A DNA stretch of 11,539 nt from an uncultured Mailhella sp. (lineage in GTDB: Bacteria; Desulfobacterota; Desulfovibrionia; Desulfovibrionales; Desulfovibrionaceae): the NCBI GenBank assembly GCA_944324625.1, contig CALUWZ010000043.1, positions 1 to 11,539 of the forward strand, in the 5' to 3' direction. The notes under the pieces are model-generated. The model was not told the origin of the DNA. It saw only the letters and a list, made by a program, of their open reading frames with translations, and searched no databases. Both the position numbers and the translations under genes were made by a program. Below, one piece after another: positions 6,076 through 11,539 of this stretch (within the stretch, counting starts at the first letter, position 1; each line of letters opens with the position of its first letter).

Positions 6076-7680
6076 ATGAACAAAAAAATAACAATAGGAT
6101 TGGCCGTCCTGATTCTGCTTCTGGGCGGAGGCTATTTTTTCGCCAATTCCCTCAACAGAGAAATTGAAGAACTTGCCCAAAACACCTTGAAAAACAACAA
6201 TATTCAAACGGAAGACGTCAAATACAACATTTTCAGCCAAAGCCTTTCCCTGAAAAACGTCACCTTCGTATACAGCCATAATTCCATGAAAATGGACAAC
6301 AAGGCAGACGAAATTCTGGTCAAGGGCATCAGCAAAGACAATTTTATTGCTTCCGCAGGCGATGATGCACTCGTATGCGACGAAATTGAATTTAAAAATC
6401 TCACTTCCCGCTATTATGCCTACGACAACGAAGAACTGGAAACAGTCACTGAAAACATCAGCATAGCCAAACCCATGCTCAATATCAGGCAGCTTTTGAC
6501 CCTGCATAAAAGCGCACCGTTTTCCGAAGAATATTTCCAATGCCTTTTGGACACAAAGCATGACGGAATCAAAATTGCCAACCTGAAAATGCAGGCATTC
6601 AAAGGCAGTGAAAGCCAAGCGGTTATCAGCATAAAAAATACCGAGCTCCCTCCGTACAACGGGGAAAAATTTGACATGGTCTATTCCGGCTTTTCCGTCA
6701 CAAGCCCAGCCATAAACTTCGATATTGCGGAAATTTTGCTTGAAGGCGTAGAACTTCCCGATGCAAAAAGTCTTGCGGTGTTCAGCAAAACAGCGGTCCG
6801 TCTCAATGAACTGGAACGTTCAGGCGTTTTGGAAGACGATCCCGAATCCTTCATTGAATACGAAAATCTTTCCAATCAGCTGCTTGAACAGCTTGCCGCC
6901 GTTTCCGCCACGCCTTTCAGCACGGTAAAAATCAGCGATTCCCGTTTTTATTTCAACGAAATCGAGCAAGTAGCCAAAATCCCTGTCATTCTCAAGGAAC
7001 TTTCCTACAAATTTGACGAAAACGACAAAGAACTTGTCATTACTTCTTCCCTGAAAGATTTAACCATTGCCAAAGAATATCTGAACAATCTCGCAAGCCC
7101 CGCATGCAATACCCTTATTGCCGAAAAATTTGCCCAAGGCCTTGTCATCGGCGGACAAAGCACGGCTTCCTTCAGCAAGGAAACAGGCGAATTTTTCAAT
7201 GACGGCATGCTGTCAGTGCCGACCCTTGCTGAAATCAGCGCAAAAGCCGAAGGCATCATTCCGAGCAAAGACAAGAACGCATTTCTTTTCAACCTGCAGA
7301 AACTGGGTGCCGAGCTGAGCGAGGATGAACTTTTCAAAGTCCTTGAAGATACCCAAATCAAAGGAATTGAAGTCCGTTATGACGATAAAGGGCTTATTGA
7401 TTTTTCCTATCAGATTTTAAGTGCGGAAACAGGACTTCCAAAAGAAAACATCAAACAGGCAAGCCTCACGCAGCTTGAACAGACAAAAAGCTTCATGATC
7501 AGCCAAAACAGCGAAAACATTGACAAGGATATTGCAAAAATCATTGATACGCTTATTCAAACCATTGACAAAACAGGAAAATTCTTTGCCAAAATCAGTT
7601 TTGACCCTGCCTGCTCCCTTGCCGACATTTTGCTTATGGAAAAAATCCCTGCCTACACTTTGGATGCCAAAGCAGAATAA
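6076..7680 (+). CDS. Membrane-anchored or exported protein of unknown function
   Basis: I do not recognise this 534-residue protein with confidence. Residues 4-24 (ITIGLAVLILLLGGGYFFA) form a signal anchor or uncleaved signal peptide preceded by MNKK, so most of the protein should be periplasmic. Directly after it, residues 31-64 run from EELAQNTLKN to SLSLKNVTF. This helix followed by an amphipathic strand resembles the start of AsmA-like or DUF945/YdgA-like envelope proteins, but the likeness is weak. The remainder alternates short strand-like segments (LSYKFDENDKELVITSSL, IKGIEVRYDDKGLIDFSY) with acidic helices (LSNQLLEQLAAVSAT). No catalytic motif is visible. Four Cys occur after the anchor (C99, C158, C327, C517), without a metal-binding pattern. 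A GAGGA site lies 4 bases before the ATG. The gene has its own promoter and terminator and is divergent from ctpA, so an envelope role is an inference from context. Confidence 0.85.
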   Translation: MNKKITIGLAVLILLLGGGYFFANSLNREIEELAQNTLKNNNIQTEDVKYNIFSQSLSLKNVTFVYSHNSMKMDNKADEILVKGISKDNFIASAGDDALVCDEIEFKNLTSRYYAYDNEELETVTENISIAKPMLNIRQLLTLHKSAPFSEEYFQCLLDTKHDGIKIANLKMQAFKGSESQAVISIKNTELPPYNGEKFDMVYSGFSVTSPAINFDIAEILLEGVELPDAKSLAVFSKTAVRLNELERSGVLEDDPESFIEYENLSNQLLEQLAAVSATPFSTVKISDSRFYFNEIEQVAKIPVILKELSYKFDENDKELVITSSLKDLTIAKEYLNNLASPACNTLIAEKFAQGLVIGGQSTASFSKETGEFFNDGMLSVPTLAEISAKAEGIIPSKDKNAFLFNLQKLGAELSEDELFKVLEDTQIKGIEVRYDDKGLIDFSYQILSAETGLPKENIKQASLTQLEQTKSFMISQNSENIDKDIAKIIDTLIQTIDKTGKFFAKISFDPACSLADILLMEKIPAYTLDAKAE

Positions 7681-7687
7681 TAAAAAC

Positions 7688-7711
7688 GCCCTGTCCGTAC
7701 AGGGCATTTTT
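7688..7711 (+). terminator. Rho-independent terminator after the unknown protein gene
   Basis: GCCCTGT (7688-7694), loop CCGT and ACAGGGC (7699-7705) form a 7-bp GC-rich stem followed by ATTTTT. It starts 7 bases after the TAA stop at 7678-7680. Confidence 0.85.
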
Positions 7712-7765
7712 ATGCGCAGATTACGGACGGCAAATTCCTGCCGCTGAAAAACATTCACTGTACCA

Positions 7766-7799
7766 AAAAGAAAACCCCGTTTGCACGGGGTTTTCTTTT
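7766..7799. terminator. Bidirectional terminator overlapping the rne/rng stop codon
   Basis: A perfect 15-bp inverted repeat (arms 7766-7780 and 7785-7799) with loop TTGC has a GC core (CCCCG/CGGGG) flanked by A-rich and T-rich arms. It therefore gives a U-rich tail on both strands. Its right arm overlaps the TAA stop of the ribonuclease gene (7800-7798). It ends the ribonuclease transcript and backs up the plus-strand terminator at 7688-7711. Confidence 0.88.
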
Positions 7800-10413
7800 A
7801 TTTCAGATGAATTTCAATCCGAACACCGAATTCCTGTTCCAAATCGCTCAGCCTGTCACGTTTTTTATTAAGCAAATAAAAGGCTATTTCCTGATCAACG
7901 TGATGAACATAGGTTGAAGGAACATTTTTGCCTGCAAGTTTGCTGCGTATGTCACGCAAAACACCCTGCGCCTGCCATTCCAGATTGCGCCTGAAACCTG
8001 TTCCCCTGCAGTGCGGGCACGGTTCGGACGTTATGGAAATTACGCTGGACCCAGTACGCTGGCGCACGAGCTCCAGCAACCCGAAACTGCTCAGCTTTCC
8101 GATATCATGGCGCGCTCTGTCACGCTTCATTGCGGCATGCAGGGCTTTTTCCACGTCACGGCAGTGGCTTTTGTCACGCATTTCAATAAAATCAATAACA
8201 ACCTGACCGCCGATGTCGCGAAGGCGCAAATGACGTGCAATGGCCTCTACTGCTTCCATATTGGTACGGTATACCATAGCTTCAAAATTATTTTTGCCCT
8301 GACTTTTGCCGGAGTTGATATCAATGGCCATAAGCGCTTCGGTCTGGTCAAAAACCAAACGGCCGCCCGAAGGCAGATTCACTTCCCTCTTGGTTACTTC
8401 CTCAAGCTGACGGGCAATATTGAAACGCTCCCAAAGCGTCTGGCGCATGTCATCATGCAGATGCAGCATGTCTTTGTTTTTCGGGAAAAGCACTTTTACG
8501 AGATCTGCCACGCTTTTCTGCACTTCTTTGGAATCTACCCAAACTTCGTCAATATCATCGTTGAGATAATCGCGCACGGCCCGGCCTGCAAGATCGGCCT
8601 CCTGATACACAAGGCTCGGCGCAGGGGATTTTACCACCTGCTTTTGAATATTTTTCCACGTACGCTTAAGCAGCTGCAAATCCTTCTGAATGCTTGCCTT
8701 GCTTGCGCCTTCGCTTGCGGTGCGGATAATCACGCCCATATTTTCACCGGGCTTGATTCCGTTCAAAAGCGCACGCAGACGCTGGCGCTCTTCATTGTCT
8801 TCCACTTTTCTTGAAACGCCGATTTGCTCCTGCCCCGGAGTCAAAACCAAAAAACGGCCTGCAAGAGAAAGCCAAGTGGTCAAAAATGCGCCTTTGGAAC
8901 CGTTTGGCTCTTTTACCACCTGCACAAGCACTTCCTGTCCCACTTTCAAAACTTTCTGAATGGGAGGATATTTGCTGCGTTCATCATCATGCGGCGCCAA
9001 GTAATATTCGGGGTGCACCTCGTCAATCTGCAGAAATCCGTTTTTGCCGCAGCCGAAATTGACAAAAGCCGCCTGCAGGTTGGCATCAACATTATTGATT
9101 ACGCCTTTGTATATATTTCCGCGGATTTTGCTTTGGTGCGCCATTTCCACAAAATACTCGGATACAACGCCGTTTTCCGTAATGACAACTTCCGCCTGCT
9201 CATCGGGCACTGTGCTGACATAAAGCACACGGCGTACATTTTCCTTTTTCTCTGCCTTTGCTTCTTTTTTGCTTTTCTTGGCATTGCGGAGACTTTCTTC
9301 CGCCTCTATGCGGGCAATTTCTCCGTCTTCCACAATGGGAGAATTTTCATATTCCTGCAAAGCCGCACTTTCTGCCGTTTTTGCGGCTTTCTTTTTGCGT
9401 CCGCGCTTTCTTGTCCGCTTGCCTGCCTTTTCAACATCACATACCAATGGAAGAACGGCATCAGCCACGGGAGCTTCTTCAATTACGCCCAAAACGCCAA
9501 GGCCTGCCTGTTCACCGAAAGCGCCCAAGCTTTCTTCGCCGTTGTATTCGGCCACGCCATTGACGCCCGCCACGAAATCGGCATGCTCTTTTTCCTTTTT
9601 TTTGCGTCCCTGTCTGCTCTTTTCGGTTTTTGCCTTGGCAGCTTTTTGGGATTTTTTTTCGGAACTTTCTTCTGCCTGTTCCCCTGCCTGTTCCCCTGCT
9701 TTTTCCGCAGCTGCGGCAAGCTGTCCCTGTTCGTATACGGCAAGCTCGCTTTTGCCGAGCTCCGCAGGCACGTTTTGGCTGTGATCCCTGTGCGGCAGTT
9801 CTTTCAGATCCGATGCGGCGAGAGCAGGACGATCCTGAGCAGAAACGGAGAGAAGTATATTTTTTGCTTCTTCGCTTCGGCTTGGCTCATTCTTTTGTTC
9901 GGCATGCGCATTTGCTTCAGGCTGAACATTGTTTTCAGCCTCTTCCGCTTCTGCTTTCTTCCTGCGTCCGCGCTTGGCCGATCCGGCGGAAACCGTTTTT
10001 TCCTGTGTTTTTTTGGAAGACGTTTTTTTCTTTTTTGCAGCAGCCTTTTCTTCAGTCTGCTCCTGCTGCACGGGCTGTTCAGCCTGCAGAACCTGTTCGG
10101 ACCCCTGTTCGGCTCCCTGCCCGCCTGCAGTTTCGCTTTCCGCTGTGATTTCCTTTGTTTTTTTTGTCTGTTTTTTAGCGGCAGACTTCACGGATTTTTC
10201 CGTTTTTTCAGGCTTGGCTTTTTCCGTTTGTTTGGAACTCCCTGTTTTGCGGGGAGATTTTTTTTCTTCTGTGTCCGATGCGGATTCCGCAGCATTTTCA
10301 GGGCTTGGCATAACGGTTTCGGCCATTGCCGTTTCAATTGAATTTTCCTGTTCCTGTGTTTTTTTTCTGGGTCTGCCTTTTCTTTTCTTTTCAGCCTGTT
10401 CCATCTGTTCCAT
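7798..10413 (-). CDS. rne: Rne/Rng-family endoribonuclease (RNase E/G) with long N-terminal disordered arm
   Basis: Endoribonuclease that cuts single-stranded AU-rich RNA in mRNA decay and rRNA/tRNA maturation. Of 871 residues, about 393-871 form the catalytic core, near the size of RNase G. It opens with RRVLYVSTVPDEQAEV. An S1 domain follows (about 430-515, with IRGNIYKGVI and GKNGFLQIDEVHPEYY). The 5'-sensor pocket has R564-T565 in IIRTASEG. The DNase I-like subdomain carries the metal-binding D698 (ALMAIDINSG) and D741 (VVIDFIEM). The zinc-link CPHC is at 799-802. Residues 1-390 are Lys/Glu/Ala/Gln-rich and predicted disordered, with basic motifs near 11, 147, 266 and 335. No C-terminal scaffold like that of E. 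coli RNase E is present. TAGGA before the ATG overlaps the stop of the phosphoesterase gene, 8 bases upstream. Whether to name it rne or rng is a matter of convention here. Confidence 0.95.
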   Translation of the reverse strand: MEQMEQAEKKRKGRPRKKTQEQENSIETAMAETVMPSPENAAESASDTEEKKSPRKTGSSKQTEKAKPEKTEKSVKSAAKKQTKKTKEITAESETAGGQGAEQGSEQVLQAEQPVQQEQTEEKAAAKKKKTSSKKTQEKTVSAGSAKRGRRKKAEAEEAENNVQPEANAHAEQKNEPSRSEEAKNILLSVSAQDRPALAASDLKELPHRDHSQNVPAELGKSELAVYEQGQLAAAAEKAGEQAGEQAEESSEKKSQKAAKAKTEKSRQGRKKKEKEHADFVAGVNGVAEYNGEESLGAFGEQAGLGVLGVIEEAPVADAVLPLVCDVEKAGKRTRKRGRKKKAAKTAESAALQEYENSPIVEDGEIARIEAEESLRNAKKSKKEAKAEKKENVRRVLYVSTVPDEQAEVVITENGVVSEYFVEMAHQSKIRGNIYKGVINNVDANLQAAFVNFGCGKNGFLQIDEVHPEYYLAPHDDERSKYPPIQKVLKVGQEVLVQVVKEPNGSKGAFLTTWLSLAGRFLVLTPGQEQIGVSRKVEDNEERQRLRALLNGIKPGENMGVIIRTASEGASKASIQKDLQLLKRTWKNIQKQVVKSPAPSLVYQEADLAGRAVRDYLNDDIDEVWVDSKEVQKSVADLVKVLFPKNKDMLHLHDDMRQTLWERFNIARQLEEVTKREVNLPSGGRLVFDQTEALMAIDINSGKSQGKNNFEAMVYRTNMEAVEAIARHLRLRDIGGQVVIDFIEMRDKSHCRDVEKALHAAMKRDRARHDIGKLSSFGLLELVRQRTGSSVISITSEPCPHCRGTGFRRNLEWQAQGVLRDIRSKLAGKNVPSTYVHHVDQEIAFYLLNKKRDRLSDLEQEFGVRIEIHLK
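9672..9699 (-). repeat. 12-bp tandem duplication in the RNase E/G N-terminal arm
   Basis: On the plus strand the unit CTGCCTGTTCCC occurs twice in succession (9672-9683, 9684-9695), followed by four bases of a third copy. Read on the coding strand it yields the repeated AGEQAGEQA around residue 240 of the ribonuclease. It keeps frame and lies in the disordered arm. Confidence 0.88.
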
Positions 10414-10421
10414 AAAAATTC

Positions 10422-11093
10422 CTAATTAGCTGTTGTGCATAATTCCATTTCAGGCTTTTCGGAAAGAATAAGCTTTCCGTAACAGCCTGACGCAAAGTCC
10501 CCGAGATTGCAGACCCATGTCGAACCGATTTGTTCTTTTGCACGGCTTTCGTGAATATGACCGCACACGCAAAAATCAGGCCTGTAATCCCTGATAAATT
10601 CCATCACTGCATTGCTTCCGGCATGCCGTCCGTTTTTCAGGCGGTCACACTCAGTTCCGAAAGGCGGATTGTGACTTACCAAAACCGTCAGCGCACACTT
10701 TGGCTGCAAAGCAAATTTTTTCAGCTCCTGCCTGTAAAAATCTTCCGTAAAGTCAGATTTTGTCGCAAAAGGCGTCGGCAGTGAGCCGCCTATTCCCATA
10801 AATAAAATATTTTCACGGCGTATACTGTTTTTATGCAAATTCATGTTTTTTTCTGTCAAATACGCATCTGCCTGCCATGAATCCATATTTCCGATTTGAG
10901 CGTAAACCGTATGACAGTATGTCTGCAGAACCCGAACAATTTCCGCAGTTTCTTTCAGCGTTCCATTTTTCCCTATATCACCAGTTAAAACAATACCTTG
11001 TGCTTTATGCAAATCTTTAATCCGATGAATATTCGCGATTTCGCCGTGAATATCACCCAAAAAAATCCCAAAAGGGAAATCCGCAACATGCAT
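10422..11093 (-). CDS. Calcineurin-like metallophosphoesterase
   Basis: A 223-residue single-domain enzyme with the full set of dinuclear-metal motifs in order: GDIHGE (D14, H16), TGDIG (D39), GNMD (N69, D71), VSHNPP (H141) and GHIH (H179, H181). Family members hydrolyse phosphomonoesters or phosphodiesters. The compact layout and the GNMD form recall small archaeal and bacterial predicted phosphoesterases, but the substrate cannot be read from sequence. No signal peptide is present, so it should be cytoplasmic. The ATG at 11093 has only a poor ribosome binding site (GGAT about 9 bases upstream), so the start is less certain than the rest. No alternative in-frame start lies before the first metal motif except weak non-ATG codons. 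The stop is 8 bases from the ribonuclease start, so the two genes form an operon. Confidence 0.92.
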   Translation of the reverse strand: MHVADFPFGIFLGDIHGEIANIHRIKDLHKAQGIVLTGDIGKNGTLKETAEIVRVLQTYCHTVYAQIGNMDSWQADAYLTEKNMNLHKNSIRRENILFMGIGGSLPTPFATKSDFTEDFYRQELKKFALQPKCALTVLVSHNPPFGTECDRLKNGRHAGSNAVMEFIRDYRPDFCVCGHIHESRAKEQIGSTWVCNLGDFASGCYGKLILSEKPEMELCTTAN

Positions 11094-11108
11094 ACGCTAA
11101 AAATCCAT

Positions 11109-11136
11109 ACAATAAAACAAGATACGCTATTTACAA
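11109..11136 (-). promoter_or_regulatory. Weak candidate promoter for the phosphoesterase-ribonuclease operon
   Basis: On the minus strand, TTGTAA (11136-11131) and TATTGT (11114-11109) are separated by 16 bases. The start would be near 11102, leaving a very short leader of about 9 bases. The -10 box matches only 4 of 6 consensus positions. An alternative -10 (TATACT at 11155-11150) has no acceptable -35 partner. Confidence 0.3.
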
Positions 11137-11157
11137 AAAATAAAAATACAGTATACT
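11130..11157 (+). promoter_or_regulatory. Sigma70-type promoter for the folate cyclo-ligase gene
   Basis: TTTACA (11130-11135) and TATACT (11152-11157) are separated by 16 bases. Transcription should begin near 11164, giving an AT-rich leader of about 80 bases with long A and T runs (11181-11209). I see no riboswitch in it. Confidence 0.65.
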
Positions 11158-11243
11158 TTTGCTGACAGAAACATATTAATCAAGATTTATTTTTTTTTCA
11201 AGAAAAAAATCAATATATTATCAAAATTTTGAGAATTTTTGCC

Positions 11244-11539
11244 ATGAATAAAAAAGAACTTCGCATAATTCTGCGTGAAAAAAGAAACGCATTATACAAT
11301 AATTTCAATGAATTTAACAAGTTGTCAATAAGCCTGCAAAACCATGTTTTGGAATTTCCCCTGTACAAAAATGCAGAAATCGTTTGTGCCTACGCCCCCA
11401 CAAAAAGCGAAATAAGCACGGACTGCATAACCCGAACAGCTTGGGAGCAGAAAAAAACCGTGCTTTTTCCCCTTTGCTCAAAAACAGAAAAGGGCATTAT
11501 GCATTTTTATGCCTGCCGTGATTTTTCGGTTTTGGAAAA
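11244..11539 (+). CDS. 5-formyltetrahydrofolate cyclo-ligase, C-terminus cut off by window edge
   Basis: Translation from the ATG at 11244 gives 98 residues, open to the window edge; the family is usually about 180-200 residues. The N-terminus MNKKELRIILREKRNAL is the Lys/Arg-rich first helix of the family. It is followed by the LSISLQNHVLEFPLYKNAEIVCAYAPTKSEIST pattern (residues 28-59) and KKTVLFPLCSK (70-80), all in the order expected of MTHFS/YgfA proteins. The enzyme uses ATP to turn 5-formyl-THF into 5,10-methenyl-THF in the cytoplasm, returning a storage form to the one-carbon pool. The second half, including the glycine-rich ATP-binding region, lies outside the window. The ribosome binding site is weak (GAGA about 8 bases before the ATG). 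The gene is divergent from the phosphoesterase-ribonuclease operon. Confidence 0.88.
   Translation, partial: MNKKELRIILREKRNALYNNFNEFNKLSISLQNHVLEFPLYKNAEIVCAYAPTKSEISTDCITRTAWEQKKTVLFPLCSKTEKGIMHFYACRDFSVLE

Noticed and set aside
6052..6618. A 188-codon minus-strand frame opposite the unknown protein gene
   Set aside because: It has no family likeness, and the plus-strand frame has a promoter, ribosome binding site, signal anchor and terminator.
8824..10341. A 505-codon open frame on the plus strand opposite the ribonuclease gene
   Set aside because: Its product is Phe/Leu/Cys-rich low-complexity sequence that mirrors the Lys/Glu-rich codons of the ribonuclease arm. It has no family motif, and the opposite strand carries an unmistakable RNase E/G.
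11094..11243. A possible 6S RNA gene beside the 5-formyltetrahydrofolate cyclo-ligase, as in gammaproteobacteria
   Set aside because: The gap is only 150 bases, is occupied by promoter elements and AT-rich leader, and shows no long rod-like hairpin with a central bubble.
1..11539. CRISPR arrays, insertion sequences, phage genes, toxin-antitoxin or defence systems
   Set aside because: No regularly spaced repeats, transposase motifs, integrase, small paired toxin-like genes or defence-type domains were found on either strand; almost all the sequence is accounted for by housekeeping genes.

Overview
The window reads as an ordinary chromosomal housekeeping segment of a moderately AT-rich Gram-negative bacterium. 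The proteins look deltaproteobacterial, most like the Desulfovibrionaceae. This is a judgement from protein character and gene company (Rne/Rng ribonuclease with a long N-terminal extension, CtpA-type protease beside a YibQ-like deacetylase). No marker gene for sulfur metabolism is present to confirm it. No tRNA, rRNA, CRISPR array, insertion sequence, phage gene or defence system is visible. Genes are tightly packed and no gap exceeds 300 bases.

Layout, left to right. A truncated M48 metalloprotease gene (minus) runs off the left edge, 61 bases downstream of cysS (minus). A 175-base divergent region with two good sigma70-type promoters separates cysS from ssb (plus). A strong hairpin terminator follows ssb and faces the end of ndk. 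A minus-strand block then reads ctpA (S41 protease), a YibQ-type divergent polysaccharide deacetylase, and ndk. Between ctpA and the deacetylase gene lie a Rho-independent terminator and, just upstream of it, a candidate promoter whose start point would fall inside the terminator hairpin. Divergent from ctpA is a 534-residue membrane-anchored or exported protein of unknown function. It ends in its own terminator, followed by a perfect 15-bp bidirectional terminator that overlaps the stop codon of the converging rne/rng gene. The RNase E/G gene lies directly behind a small calcineurin-type phosphoesterase gene (8 bases between them, minus strand). A short divergent promoter region then leads to a truncated 5-formyltetrahydrofolate cyclo-ligase gene (plus) at the right edge.

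Functional themes are translation (CysS), DNA maintenance (SSB), nucleotide balance (Ndk), envelope processing (M48 protease, CtpA, deacetylase, unknown anchored protein), RNA turnover (RNase E/G) and folate metabolism (cyclo-ligase). I found no convincing new system. The points most worth a second look are the roughly 390-residue disordered N-terminal arm of the RNase with four spaced RGRKK-like basic motifs, the terminator/promoter overlap ahead of the deacetylase gene, and the unknown 534-residue protein.
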